Below, piece by piece: positions 11,671-23,844 of a stretch of 64,000 nucleotides of DNA. A program made the position numbers and the translations under genes. Source of the stretch: Pleurodeles waltl. Its lineage: Eukaryota; Chordata; Amphibia; Caudata; Salamandridae. A model generated the notes under the pieces. The model ran no database searches. It was not told the DNA's origin and was given only the letters and a program-made list of their open reading frames with translations. The stretch lies in assembly GCF_031143425.1 (NCBI RefSeq), contig NC_090444.1:1537218782-1537282781 (forward strand), in the 5' to 3' direction. Position 1 is the first letter of the stretch, and every line of letters starts with the position of its first letter.

Positions 11671-12063
11671 CAGGGACGGCTCCTCCATGAGGGCAGAGGA
11701 GCGTCGCCCCCCCCCCCCCGCCAGCAGCGGCAACTGCAAAACCTTTATAAGGAAACAATAATAAACAGCGTTTATTATTGTTTCCTTATAAAGGGATGGG
11801 GCCACGTGGGTGATGAATGTGAGGGGGAGTGCTGAGCTCTCCCCCTCAGAGCGCATGTGTGTTTGGCCGGCCGTCTCAGGCCGACCAAACACACATTCGC
11901 ACAGGGCTCGCCCCAACCCAGCAACACAGTTGCTGGGCTGGAGAGAGCCGGCATGGCTTTAAGGTAAGTTTATCTTCTTTAAAAAAAAAATGATATTAAT
12001 ACTCCCCGCCTTTATTTTCCCCCCCTGCGCTTGCCGCCCCCCCAGCACCGTGAGCCATGACTG
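11671..12063. mobile_element. Non-autonomous hAT element with serial hairpins (second type)
   Basis: This is a 393-bp element. ATGTAGTC occurs at 11663-11670 and again at 12064-12071 as an 8-bp target-site duplication. The ends are CAGGGACGGCTC at the left and the complement of CAGTCATGGCTC at the right, so the hAT-style CAG/CTG termini are kept with imperfect TIRs. Internal palindromes: 11742-11794 (AT-rich, arms about 24 bp), 11821-11847, 11851-11900 and 11904-11949. A poly(C) run of about 13 lies near the left end and a C-rich run near the right end. There is no transposase frame. Confidence 0.88.
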
Positions 12064-12071
12064 ATGTAGTC

Positions 12072-12784
12072 TCTTGTTTATATTTCACATTTTACTTAAT
12101 ATTACATTCCCTTGGAGTGTTAGCTTTTTCCAGGATATTTATTCTATGGTTTTTGTTCGGGCAGAATATTACTCTTGTATAGCGCACGCTGTGAACAGAG
12201 AAGGCCCTAGGTGTTTATACCTGCCTGTGATTGAGAGCTCTGGAGTTGAGGCTGATAGCAGTGCAAGTTTCTCACACTGCATGTCAGGAAAGTGTGCCAA
12301 AAACATTGTCATCCAAGAAGGTACATATATGGCTAATTTCAGAAATATGTGTGAAGAAAAAAATCATAAGTGTCTAGCACTGCAGAGGAAAGCTGTGTGG
12401 AGGGAAAAGTTGATTGATTAGGAAACTCCCACTAACCTTTCCACATACGTTAGCATTGTTTAATTCACAGTCTCATATTTTCAGATTTGAAACATTTTCT
12501 ATATTGATTACAGATCATTGTTGTTACACATTTATTTTAAATAGGTAATAACCGCTGGCAAAGCCAAGAGTTCGGGGATGTTTTAGGTGTATGTAAATTG
12601 TTGTGTTATAGATCTGGCTGCAATAACAGAAAGTCGAAAGAGAGGCACCAAAATACTAGATGGGTCTCATGCTATACCAATCACAGGATTTAGTTTACAT
12701 GTCTAAACAACACCCTTATTTAATAGAAGAAACCTTCTTACCCATGTCCCTTCTAGAGATCCATCCCACTTTTCACCCCACTTA
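12072..12784. other. Anonymous DNA
   Basis: AT-rich sequence with one 115-codon open frame (12074-12421) lacking recognisable motifs. Nothing is supported as a gene. Confidence 0.45.
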
Positions 12785-12935
12785 CAGCCCAGGTACCTAT
12801 CTCAGTGGGTTAAGCTATGGATGCATAAACCATTGAATAAACATCAGCTCACATTTTGAATCCCAGTAGTACCAAAAGAGACTGTCATCCTTTTCAGCAT
12901 GAACAAGTGTGTGACCTTGAGTTGGTAATAACAAT
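12785..12935 (+). repeat. Possible tRNA-derived SINE head
   Basis: TATCTCAGTGGGTTAAGC near 12798 resembles a Pol III A box. About 55 bases later, TTTTGAATCCCAGTAG resembles a B box. A CATCCTTTTCAG block follows, similar in style to tRNA-SINE bodies. No clear 3' tail or target-site duplication was identified, so this is tentative. Confidence 0.4.
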
Positions 12936-14285
12936 TGTTGAGAAAGTATCAAAACAAAGTACAATTTGTGCTGTACACTATGAATTTACAGCTGTCAGTT
13001 ACTATTGGGCACGATGCAAAAAAAAAGCTCTAAGACGTTCAAGTGACTGTGACAACGTAAAGCAGCAATGTAAAGGCCTGTGGATCACTGCAAGGCATTT
13101 TCACCCAGTACTTAAAGAGGTGAAAACGTGTATTGAAAACAACTCCCTCCTGAATGACATTAGAGTGTCGGAGTTGTTTTTGTTTCTGAATAAACTGATC
13201 ATGAATTGAGCTTAAGCTAACTTAGGCTGTTTTTTCACTGTTCTCCATCTTGCAACAATGTCACAAGATATCACGTGATGACGATTACTGTCTTCTCTTT
13301 CTAATTAAAGAGTTGTGAGATTCACATGAATACCCAAAGCATTTCCTGAGACTTTCCCTTACTGTACCTATCCAAGGACATTTCAACTGTCCCAGGCTAC
13401 TGTTATATAATGTACCAATCAAAATGCTTGAATAAACAGTGAGAATGTCTGCAAACCCAATGTATTACTACCATGAGAGAAACGTCAAATGTATTCTGTA
13501 GTAACATTTTTATTTCTTGTCCATCCCCTATTGGTGCATACCCTGAGAGCCATGTACTCATGGAGAATGTATGAGTGTTTTTGATAGGTGCCCTATTAAT
13601 GGACACATAGGTTTCTATGTGGAGATGATCGTTTCCCCCTACAATTAGAGGGCAAACTATGCCAGATTTTACTTAGAACTGTATTGAATTCTCTTCTTGC
13701 AGCTAAATTTACTAATGCCATGTTGTACATAAACTGCCTGTTAGTTCTTTATATAAAGCATTGAAATGATCATACTGGTCTGTCATTCTTACAAGAATGT
13801 TTATTACCTGCTGCAGAGCTCAACTCCATAAAAGTGATGGCTCCAGTCAGGGAGCATCAAAGCCTGTATTAGGACTATGCTGCTCCTTGTCCTAGGCTAT
13901 GGCATGCCCCCATGAGTTGGATTTAGGAAAGGCTTGTTGACCAACAAGATTACCCATAACAAAAATGGGCCCGCGACTTGCCTGCCCCAGCACAAAGTGG
14001 ACAGCCCTTATCTATCATTATCAGAGCTCTCCATATTATCTCCTTTACCTTCCTGAGCTCACAAAATACTCTCTCAAAAATCTGTCTACCATTATTCCCT
14101 CGGTTCCAATGCAGCAGAACTCTACAGCATAGAAAAAGAGAGCTAACTTTAGGGATTTTCTTGACTGGTCTGATTAAAGGGGCCGTCCAGTAATAAAAAC
14201 ACAATTCTCTTTACCAAGCCTTACATGTCTTGCAGTCACCAACACTAGGCATTCCAGAGTTTTCCTTTGATGATATCTGTTTGGG
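12936..14285. other. Anonymous DNA
   Basis: No supported gene. The 117-codon frame ending at 13209 runs out of the SINE-like block and lacks recognisable domains, so I do not call it. Confidence 0.45.
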
Positions 14286-15101
14286 TTTCGAAATACATTA
14301 TGACATCATTCAATTCAATTCTATTATATTAAATAAGACTTTATTTGGAAGCATTCCATAATCCGTGAAAGTATACAAGAGAACATAAAATGACAATCAT
14401 AGCAGCACAGACATCGCACTTGTTAAAACATTAATACGCCACATAGGTTAAAACAATATAGATCTGCGTGTTCACACAGCAGACTTTAGAAATGACCCAA
14501 CATACAAAACAGCTTCCTCATTTATGAGCGGTAATAGAAATCTAAAAGCAGGTCTGCACTGACTAATATCATAACAACAATTCTTTAAAAGTGGGATTAA
14601 AAAAGTCTGGTGTACTTAACATAAAATTTACAAAAAAAACATACATTTAAGCTTAGATTGTCCAGTTAGATCATCACACGGACAAGGTTTGGTTTCAAGA
14701 TTATGTATATAGCCCAGGGGGAAGCAAAGCAAATATTTCATAGTACCAGACCTGAGGCAAAAAAGCAGGGAATGTTTCCAGCGGATAGAAGGAAGGCTGG
14801 TGTATTCAGTAGTGCAGTCAGATTCCCACAAATACAAATATTGGACCACTGTAGTCTACCCCACCATATCTCTAAAACGACCTTAATTCCTTACGGTCAT
14901 AAATTGTTTTCACCACAGCTTTCTTAATTACATCCTCAGTAGTTAGCGGATCAGTAAACAAGGTTTGCATCCCAACTTTGCTAAGTTCATCCTTTACAAA
15001 TGCAAGTCAAGGAATTAATAATCCTTTATCTAGAGTAAGACAGTCCCTTATTATTTCTTTAGTTAGGACAGGCGCAGAATTTCATCAAATGGCAAGCCCT
15101 A

Positions 15102-15911
15102 TTAAGAGTGACAGCAACCTAATGAGATCCACCATATCGGAAAGCCCAAGTTCCTTGTGGCAAATAAAATGTGAGGCTGAAATTGGGACAGACAGAAGTG
15201 TTCTGCAAAACATGTTTTCCTCACGCTGTATGGCCATACAATTTGAAATCCCCTACCCCTCGGCCTCATACATGGCAATGGGTAAGCATTGCGAACTATG
15301 TATTTGTAGCTTTGAAACAAACAGCTCCCCCTCTTTACGTTGTGGAAGACTACATAATGGCCCACTAGCCAATTAAAATTTAGGAGTGCATAGAGCAATA
15401 TTAGGGGACCAAGATCCCTGGGCAGAGAAAATAATGCCCAAATAAGGGAAATTATTAATATTATTCAGGCAATGAGTGCCAAAAGACATGTTTGGGAGAG
15501 AACTACAATTAGGGCCACAGGAGATGATATGAGATTTTTTTAAATTAGTCTGGAGATCAAGGGAAGACATACAATCGACAAAAGCATGGATCAACAGGCA
15601 TGATGCCCTGGAGCTACGTGACAATGATGTAAAACAGACTCATCTGACACCCAAGCCATAATCTTGTTATAAATAATTCTGCCAAGTATCTTTGCAGTGG
15701 TATCAATAAGTGAGATTGGCTGATAACAGCTGGGGGATAAACGATCCCCTTTTTTAAATATAGGGACTATTATGGAAGTACCCCAAGTGTCAGAAAAACG
15801 AGAATAGGCAAGGCTGTTAAAAACATTTGTAAGCAAGGGAATCCAAAGCATGGTATTACTTTTGATAAGATCAATGAGGACCCTATCGGGGCTTAGGGCT
15901 TTATCACCCAC
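15102..15911 (-). pseudogene. Non-LTR RT with internal deletion of the catalytic core
   Basis: The frame from 15911 has typical RT entry motifs: LSPDRVLIDLIKSN, DTWGTSIIVPIFKKGDRLSP, CYQPISLIDTTAKILGR and NKIMAWVSD. Near 15650-15660 it jumps directly to a region that normally lies after the catalytic YADD box (MSRSSRAS, LQTNLKKSHIISCG, NNFPYLGIIFSAQGSW). The FDKV/GVRQG/YADD core is therefore deleted. A C-terminal segment follows in a third frame (15398-15102: FNWLVGHYVVF). Its job was target-primed reverse transcription; it is dead here. Confidence 0.8.
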
Positions 15912-15950
15912 AATTTGGCTGACAGCATCCTCTACTTCCCCTAAAGTTGT

Positions 15951-16800
15951 CTAGAAACAGGATACTAAGAAGTAATCTGTAGTAAAGGAATCAAGAGATA
16001 AAGGTGCTGCATACATTGTGCTAAAATGTTCCCCCCACATACTGCTTAAAATATGACAAGAAATTGTGCTGGATGACCTATTGATGCACTTTGAGACGGC
16101 AACAGAAGCCCAAAATGACCTGCTATTACCCAATTGTATGGCCTGAGCTAATGCTTCCCACTGTGCTACAACAACCTCCTGACATCCCTTGGCGATGGGT
16201 ATTTTGTATTGCTTACTCAAACAAGCCACTAGGGCAAAATCCCTAAAGTTAGAGCCAAGTGCTAGCTGGAGAGCCCAATATGCTGCAGAACAATCAGAGT
16301 TGAACCATCTGAGAGTGTTGGACATAGACTTGACAGGCTTCAGGAGTTCCCTCCTAACCCCTGAACAAAGGATGGAGAAAGCTTTACCATCACTCGCAAG
16401 CCTTACCAGCTCCAGATTAGCTTTGATTATCTCTTTTAGCATTTGAGCTGGATCACACAATCTCCCAAACAATTTCAAATTATCAGTACTAGGTTGCAAA
16501 TGGCATGCGCCAATGTCCTGCGTAAACTTTCCCTTAAGACGCAACAAAGGTGTGGCCTCAATGGGGTTTTGGTCGCTATAGCATGAGTGGATAACCATGC
16601 CATGTAAAAATAGGTCCTGAAGATTATGGGTAGGAAAAACATAGTCTATTATTGATGATCTGCCATGTCCCATAAAAGTGGGAACTTTGTAGCTTGGCAA
16701 ACCAGAAATAGGCGGCACATTTGCCAAATCGAGTGGGGCAAGAAAAGAAAGTAGTCCTGCACTCCGAGAGTCAATACTAACATAAGGTTCAGAGAATAGA
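15951..16800 (-). pseudogene. Non-LTR endonuclease, C-terminal part and EN-RT linker
   Basis: The frame reads FSEPYVSIDSRSAGLLSFLA, then MGHGRSSIIDYVFPTHNLQD and HSCYSDQNPI. This is the characteristic order of the APE-type endonuclease C-terminal half (GRSxIDYV, then the SDH-like box, here SDQ). A long linker to the RT follows down to 15951, containing one open frame of 258 codons. The N-terminal half lies at 18480-18193 beyond the nested L2-like LINE. The SDH histidine is replaced by Gln, so nicking activity would be doubtful even without the insertion. Confidence 0.75.
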
Positions 16801-17979
16801 TCCTCTGCGACTCCCTATCCACCTACTTCCTCCAGAAAATCACCGACATCCACAACAGCTTTTCTACCACCACCACGCCAGACCCCATCCCCGCCAGCCC
16901 CACCTACACCAACCTCCTGACCTCCTGGGCAAACGTCAACGACACAGAGACCCTCAAGGTCATGAACTCCATCCACTCAGTATCACCGTCGGACCCATGC
17001 CCACACCACGTGTACAACAAAGCCAACAAAACCATCGCCCCCCAACTATGGAAATCATCAATATCTTCTTCGAAACAGCAATCTTCCCGGAAAGTTGGAA
17101 ACATGCCGAAATCCACGCCCTCCTAAAGAAGCCCAAAGCTGACACCCTCGATCTCAAGAACTTCCGCCCCATCTCCCTGCTCCCCTTCCCGGCAAAGGTC
17201 ATCGAAAAAATCGCCACGAGGGCATGAAGGCCATCGCCGAATGGATGAGGAACAGCCGGCTAAAGCTGAACTCGGACAAGACGGAAGTCCTCATCCTTGG
17301 AACCACCCCCTCCGCCTGGGACAACTCATGGTGGCCGACCGCACTGGGAACCCCTCCAACTCCCACCAACCATGCACGAAATCTAGGATTCATCCTCGAC
17401 TCCTCCCTCTCCATGGCCAAACAGGTCAACGCAGTCTCCTCCTCCTGCTACAACACCCTCTGCATGCTCCACAGGATCCACAAGTGGATTCCAACTGAAA
17501 CAAGAAGAACCGTGACACAAGCCCTCGTCAGCAGCAAGCTAGACTACGGCAACGCACTCTACACAGGCATCCCTGCCAATCACCTACGATGCCTCCAGTG
17601 CATCCAAAATGCCTCCGCCCGACTGATCCTCAACGTACCCTGCCACAACCACATCTCCCACCATCTGAGAGACCTCCACTGGCTCCCTGTGGACAAGAGG
17701 ATCACTTTTAAACTACTCATCCACGCACACAAGGCCCTCCACAAAACCGGACCTGCCTACCTAAACAGCAGACTCAACTTCTACACCCCGCACGCCAGCT
17801 CCGCTCCATGAACCTCGCCCTGGCCGCCGTCCCCCGCATCCAGCGAAAGACCTCCGGCAGCAGATCCTTCTCCTACCTCGCCGCCAAGACTTGGAACTCC
17901 CTCCCGACCAACCTACGCGAGACCCAAGACCTACCCGCATTCAGAAGGCTCCTCAAAACCTGGCTCTTCGATCAGTGAA
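16801..17979 (+). pseudogene. L2-like ORF2 with the RT core deleted
   Basis: RT entry motif LKNFRPISLLPFPAKVIEKI ends near 17212. The frame then continues at once with AMKAIAEWMRNSRLKLNSDK, a post-catalytic segment. The region holding the GVPQGS and YADD boxes, present in the copy at 1-1298, is missing. The C-terminal domain (LDYGNALYTG, HWLPVDKRITFKLL) is well kept to about 17800. A frameshift follows, and the remaining C-terminus runs to a stop near 17977-17979. No catalytic activity is possible. Confidence 0.85.
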
Positions 17980-18070
17980 CAGAACCCCCCCTTTGCTCCC
18001 CCCCAGCGCCTTGAAACCCTCACGGGTACGTAGTGTGCTTTATAAATCTTATGATTGATTGATTGATTAA
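16801..18070 (+). mobile_element. L2-like LINE copy nested in another LINE
   Basis: This is a 5'-truncated L2-like LINE inserted on the plus strand within a minus-strand LINE. It begins in the linker before RT and ends in (TGAT)n at about 18051-18068, like the copy at 1-1407. The middle of RT is deleted at about 17213-17224. No target-site duplication is obvious, which is usual for this group. The nesting gives relative age: the L2-like copy is younger than the element it interrupts. Confidence 0.9.
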
Positions 18071-18074
18071 CAAC

Positions 18075-18480
18075 ATGTGCCATAAACAGGCTAGGTCATC
18101 TGCTAGTTCAGAAATAGATTTAAATAATAGGGGACATTTTGTATTGGGAGTACCACTGACATCATTATTTAAAAAAATCACAATATGCAGAGTCAGAGTA
18201 CTTTAACTACTATGATTTGAAAACTGCTGTCAGTGTGCTCTAGTGTTGTGAAATGCCCACCTACTGCAGTGCTTACCCAGGTTGCCAGCCCTCCCGTTGC
18301 ACACCCACTATGTGATGGAGTTGCAGAGACACTAAAACAATGAACTCCATCTATGTGAACAGGCAATGTGTTCCACGTTTCTTGAACCAAAACAATATCA
18401 TACCCCCTAATGAAACAGAGCCAATTTGGCAATTCAATCTTAGATTTAAGATGGACACATTGTAGCTTAGTTTTTTAAGG
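18075..18480 (-). pseudogene. Non-LTR endonuclease, N-terminal part
   Basis: The frame contains LPNWLCFIRGYDIVLVQETW, the classic APE endonuclease block with the catalytic Glu in QETW. CATGGLATWVSTAVGG follows, and then, after a frameshift near 18190-18240, LFKSISELADDLACLWHMLL. The expected GDFN box should come next but is missing at the junction with the inserted L2-like LINE. Either the insertion removed some target sequence or the element had already decayed. Together with 16800-15951 this forms one interrupted endonuclease. Confidence 0.75.
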
Positions 18481-18749
18481 GACTCAATCTTCTTAGTCAT
18501 GATGTTGCTCCTTGCCCCATTGAGAGCCCCTAAATCAGATCCAGCTGTGGGAATTGCTGCACCCACAATGCAGGAATCTAACAAGGAATATTCTGATGCC
18601 CCATTTTCATTGTCTATAAAGGAGGTGCTATTCCTAATAGACTACCCATGCTCATCCTTTCCAGGGGACACACTTAGTAGTTGTTGGGGGGCACTTCCTG
18701 AGTCAGTCTACCTTCTCCAAATCATTAAGTGCAGAAAACATATTAGTAC

Positions 18750-20035
18750 AACGGACACCACAAGAAGTAACTGAGTCCTTAAAATGGGGGCTCAGTTTAG
18801 AGGTTGTTGGTCTATAAAAAATCCTAGTGAGAATGTAACAACCTCAGTATCTATTGTGCTATGGGAGTCCTTTGTGCTTAATATATCTCAAACACAAGCA
18901 GGCCTTCAAAACATTGTGACAATAAAACACCCCATGATACATTTTACTGAGTCTCCAAGCCAACCAACCCGCCTCACCATAATTATCTCATTGGGCCCCT
19001 AAGCATTAAAGAGCTTATGAACATATAGCCAATGAGCAACCTTATTCTTAAGTTGTTCCCAGGACTCCTGTTGACCCGTTTTTAAAGATGGCACCCCAGC
19101 CAGAATTAAACCATAAGGGCATGACGAGGGAGGAAGGCTCAAAGTTAAGTGACATGCGGCAACAATGGAACCACCAACAGGTGTGCAAATTGGATCAGAT
19201 GGGTTAGGTTTGCAAGCGGATTGTCGCAGAACACCTGTGATGGAATAAACCCCAGTCTGGCCCCTATCCAAGGAATTTAAAATGTGCCAGTTAGTGCCCA
19301 TAGCAGGCACAGTTTCATTCCTGGTAACATTCAGAGTAAGAACATTAATTGGGTTGCTCACAGGCTGCTGGTCATCTGCCAGTGGATCGCTGGGCTTATC
19401 ACTAGTGATCATGGGGGCAACACAATTAGGAGCTCTACCTAAGAGGCCCTCGGAGCGATCCAAATGCTCAGTCGAAGGCTTGTGGTTCTCATCAATGTAT
19501 TACCAACCCTCTCACACAAAGATTCAAATAGAGGAAATCAGAAAGCAAAAGATCACCAATCTGAGAAGCCGTAGATTGTTTAGCAGAGACTGGATGAGAT
19601 TTGGTTTGAATTGTGTGCCACTGAGGGCTGAATCAAGGAGAGTAGGTGTTTGGTATAAGAGAGTGTACGCAAGGGCTGTTTCCGCTTCGCAGCTGCTGGT
19701 CTTCCCAATTCTCTTTTACACTTAGCAGCAGTGGCGGTAACAGTCTACAAGGGAGAAGAATGACTCCGCTCGGGCACAGGCTCAGCAATTGCATTCAGAC
19801 CGGCATAATTATGGGGACAAACAATTGCCGGCTTGTACTCAGCCTGGTTCTCAAGCATGGGGCTATTTAGCGGAATATCGTCATTTGCAGAAACAGCAAT
19901 GACACCCTAAGGTCCAAAGACTGACTGCGGTCTGCCAGTTCAATCTCATTTGTGACAACGCTTTCCAACATACGGTCAATAGACACGGAAGGGCGTACGT
20001 TAATAGCTTTCCCATTGGCCTTATGCTTTCCCATT
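18750..20035 (-). pseudogene. Probable ORF1 region of the non-LTR element
   Basis: Upstream of the endonuclease are several broken frames. One starts MGKHKANGKAINVRPSVSID near 20035. A longer one at 19463-18999 (154 codons) ends WEQLKNKVAHWLYVHKL. Position and charge fit an ORF1 nucleic-acid-binding protein, but I see no zinc knuckle or RRM clearly, so the function is inferred from order alone. The gene is riddled with stops. Confidence 0.45.
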
Positions 20036-20400
20036 GTGATAACCTTACCCAGAATGGTGCTCCTGATAGAAGCAAAAGGTACCTCGAGTCACAAGTCAAG
20101 GTGGGGATCAAGCTCAACCTTGTCGGGCTGAGGATGGGCACAGATAGGCCCACCATTGGCCTGGGCTTTGCCCCGACATACCCGTGTACATCCCACATTG
20201 CGGGACTGCTTGATGCACTATAAGCGCTTGATGTGAGGCACAGCTGTGGGGAATGAACAGAGCTCTCTGCCTGCCCCTCGGTTTTCTGGGACCTGAAGTC
20301 CAAAGTATCTCCCCAACATCATTCAATTTTGGGCGAACATGATGTATACAATTATTGGCAAGTGCGTTGTTGAATGTGGGATCCACTCCATGCTCTAATC

Positions 20401-21172
20401 TTTCATATACCACTGGTTACATTTACTTCTGATTAATTCTTGCAAAATAGTTCTCCTTTTAGATGAAAATGGCTAAAAAAGGACTCTGAAGTCAGAATCC
20501 CCAATATATTTTCAGCATTGGCATTGACTCTGTAAATAAGGTTCATGAATCTGTAAAAAAAAAATCTTGGTATTCAAGAGTTATAGGTATCCATTTCTTT
20601 TAATCTTATTATAATGATATCTGCTGTCGTCTGCGCAGGATCATGCCATATTTCATTATTTGCAATAAAATAACAGCATCAAGTTATTTTCGTCATGAGT
20701 CATTGTCCCCACTGTACTCAGTTCCACCAATCATATCTTCTTGGTCACTACAATATGGGTTAATCACACTATAAATATGACGTGGCAGATATCCATAAAG
20801 GCAGAATGGTTATAATTGACACTGCATTGATGAAATTATTCACAGTGACAAACAGATGAATGTGCTGCTGCAAGAGACATGTTTTAAAGCTGATGCCTGC
20901 GTATTTTTCAACATGATATTTCAACAGCAACCCTTAGGCAGATCCCCAGGAGCAGTGATTAAGACTGAGCAAACTAACAGTAAGGAAATGGTGTCTTTGA
21001 ATCCATGTATTAAAACTGGGCCTCAGTTTTATTGTATTGTCATTTATACAGAACTTTCTTTAACCATTGTGAGGCCTAAACATTTTTACTGAAATTTTTT
21101 GGTACATGATAGTAATTTTGTAATCATACTTTTATAGTGATGCCGGACTTGAGGGAAATCAGTGCGGTTGTA
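20401..21172. other. Anonymous DNA
   Basis: No gene or element boundary recognised. Confidence 0.4.
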
Positions 21173-23193
21173 TGTTTGACCTGACATTTTTTGAGTGGTT
21201 GTCCCTCAAACCTTTGGGCTTCACTCCTATAGTTTTCTGAACTAATTTTTGTTGGCTTTAGAACTCTGCACTCTTTACCAATGCTAACCAGTGCAAAAGT
21301 GCTTGTGCTATCTCCTTCAAACATGGTAAAATTGGCTTACACCTGATTGGCACATTTAATTTACTTGTAAGTCCCTAGTAAAGTGGTACTGCACATACCT
21401 GGGGCCTTAAATTAAATGCTAATATTGGACCTTCTGCACTAATTGTGCCACCCACTTAAATAGCCTTTCAAAAAATGCTCAGCCTTCCAGTGCAGCCTAT
21501 GTGTACAGTTTTAAACTGCCATTTCCAGCTGGCAAAATAAACTTTTTGCCAGGTCTAAGCCGTCCTTTTCAATACATGCTAGTTACCCTTAGCGTAGGCT
21601 TGAAACAGCCCTTGGGCAGGGTGCATTGTATATAAAAATCTTGGACATGTACTTTTAACTTTTACATGTCCTGGAAGAGAAAAAAGTTCTAATTTGTTGT
21701 TCACTACTGCAGGGCCTGCATCTCCAAGAGGATAACAGGTAGGGAAGTAATGTTTGGTGTCTGAGGAATTGTAATTTAAACCATATTTTTTGCTAAAGTT
21801 GGATTTCAAGTCACAATTCTGAAAATGGCACTTTTAGAAATGTGGCATTTTTTTGTCCTAACCATTTGGGGTCTACAGTCTGTTTCTTGTTCACATGACT
21901 AGGTGTAGTTGGCCTTTGTGCATTCCTCCCAGACACTACTACAATAGAGGATCTGAATGTTGGCAAGCTGGGACATCCTGGCATAATGGGGGGGTGGAGC
22001 TGTCACCTACCACACTTGCACTTCAAAGGCACTAGGCCACATCACTCACAAAAGACTTCACACTAGTCTATTGTGCCCCCAGACAGACAGGGACCAGGGC
22101 AGGGAGGCAGGAAATTCCAGACATGTCTGTAAGGTGAAAACTCCAGACTCTTCTTCCACTTCAAAAAAGGCACCATGTATAAATATTGGACCTTTGAATC
22201 CAACTCTTCAGATCACTTCTGGACCTGTGGAAGAATTAAAAGAAGGACTGCTCTGCAGCCCTATTGCTCTGCTGCAAGTTCTGCCCAGCTGTTCCGCTGC
22301 CCTGCTGCAAGAAGGACTGCCCAGCTGCTCTGTTGCACTGCTACTCTGCTTGCAAGAATGACTGCTCTGCTGACCTGCTCCGTGAAGAAGAAGGATTGAA
22401 CCTGCACCTTTTACACAGGACATCCAGAGTGACTCCAAGGCCTTCAACACCCTTGAACGCTGCACCTGGACTCTGCTTACTGTTAGTCCTAACCACCCAA
22501 GTGGCACTTCCCCAGTTCTGGACCCTTTGAAGTGTGTATAAAGGTGCTCTGGCAACCCAAATGTGGTCTCCATCAGAACCAACCCAGCACAATGCAACCT
22601 GACACCTCACAGTTCATGCAGCTACTCATCAGAACTTACGTAGCACAATGCAGCTTGACACAGCATCCCAAACCACACCTTGGAACCACCGCTGTGCAGC
22701 GCAAAGCCCCACATGCAGGACATAGGGCACAATTCTCAGCAGGCCTAACCTGGTCCCTGTATCTGGCCCGTGCTCCTTCATGGCCAGCCTGAACTTGTGA
22801 CTTTGTCCCGGTCCAGCATGACAAGATGACCACAGTTGACTCTTAGTGCTTCTAGGCACTACTTTTATCTAAATCTTTAAAACTGCATGTCTCCGGTTCT
22901 ACTGATTGGATTTTTGGCATTTTTCATTACAAATAACTTACTACATTTACTCTATTTTTCTAATTTGGTGTGGGTTTTTTCTTATGCTGTTTGTTTTACT
23001 TTATTTCTGTTTAAGTGCTGCATAAATACTTTACACACTGCTTTTAAATTAAGCCTGACTGCTGTGGGCCGAGCCACCAGAGGGTTAAGCACAGGATAAT
23101 TTAGTGACTTTTTGTGTTTCACTGTGAAAGAGATTATGGTTGTTGCTTGAGAATGTCTCACACGCCCCTTAACCAATAACTAAATTTCTCATA
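21173..23193 (+). mobile_element. Old solo LTR related to the Gmr1-like LTRs
   Basis: About 2.0 kb aligns by eye with the 25356 LTR along its length. Shared blocks are CTAACCAGTGC, AAGTCCCTAGTAAAGTG, GTGCCACCCAC, a TATA-like TGTATAAATATT near 22175, and the end block AATACTTTACAC followed by AAGCCTGACTGCT. The start is a decayed TGTTTGACCTG and the end a decayed ATTTCTCATA. It is much more diverged than the three tandem LTRs and no target-site duplication is visible. Open frames in it are not genes. Confidence 0.75.
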
Positions 23194-23526
23194 AGTGTAT
23201 GGATAGGAATCATTGTGAAGAGTTCTGCTTTTTACCAACACTATGGTGGCTTACCTTTCTTGACCTTATGTACTGTGATTTAATTTTTTTATTTAGTATA
23301 CTTTTGGTGCTAGCACAATAGCACAGGCTAGGAACCGTGCAAAGTCAAAGAGTTTGAGAAGCCCAAGTTAAGCAGAACAGGAATGTTTTAAAATATTTGC
23401 TGAAATGGAACTGATTTTGAGTGTAAGGAATATGGAGTGGGGGATCTTGCACAACTTCAGACCTCCCGAGCAGAAGGTTTAACTTCGAAATGTGGGACAG
23501 TGAGATTTTCACCGCAGTGAGAAGGC
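23194..23526. other. Anonymous DNA
   Basis: Nothing recognised. Confidence 0.4.
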
Positions 23527-23844
23527 TTGTTTGTAGATGCTAATAAAAAAGAGGGACTGGGAGAATTAAAGGTCCAGTATACGTGCTCCCTACATATAAG
23601 CCTATATAACAAAAAGTATACTGTCCCAGGAATGTCTGCCTACGTTAATCATCACGGGCAATTAGTGTCATTAGGAGTACCCTCAAGCATCAATTACGAT
23701 GCTGAGCATCATCATCGGGTTGACTCCTCGCCGGACCGGCACTGCAATATCCGACGGGCCACCACTCGAAAGGTGGTAGGCTCTATGACCGAAAATGATG
23801 TTACTGATCAAGTAGAGTCAGTGAAGTGTGATAATGTATGGTGA
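23527..23844 (+). CDS. Unrecognised open frame in left arm of the inverted repeat
   Basis: This open frame of 105 codons has its last 77 or so codons inside the arm. That shared part begins NKKYTVPGMSAYVNHHGQ and ends ESVKCDNVW before a stop. The mirrored arm encodes the same peptide with one Ser/Leu change. I do not recognise the protein. It has no signal peptide or membrane segment, and it is fairly polar with a His cluster (EHHHR). It may be a fragment of a transposon protein, an exon, or chance. No promoter or splice context is evident. Confidence 0.25.
   Translation: MFVDANKKEGLGELKVQYTCSLHISLYNKKYTVPGMSAYVNHHGQLVSLGVPSSINYDAEHHHRVDSSPDRHCNIRRATTRKVVGSMTENDVTDQVESVKCDNVW

Larger units (their letters stand above)
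14296..20400 (-). mobile_element. Non-LTR retrotransposon with ORF1 and EN-RT ORF2, broken and nested
   Basis: On the minus strand the order is an ORF1-like region (about 20035-18750), an apurinic-type endonuclease (18480-16600, interrupted), a partial RT (15911-15373), a C-terminal region and a 3' UTR. The 3' end has an AATAAAG signal near 14330-14340 and a short AATTGAATTGAATG tail near 14296-14312. An L2-like LINE (16801-18070) is inserted in the endonuclease in the opposite orientation. Clade is uncertain: the RT resembles the large group of EN-type vertebrate LINEs but is not the L2 type seen elsewhere here. The 5' boundary near 20400 is approximate. Confidence 0.75.

Noticed and set aside
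12856..13209. 117-codon plus-strand open frame
   Set aside because: It begins within a SINE-like block and has no recognisable domain, start context or splice sites.
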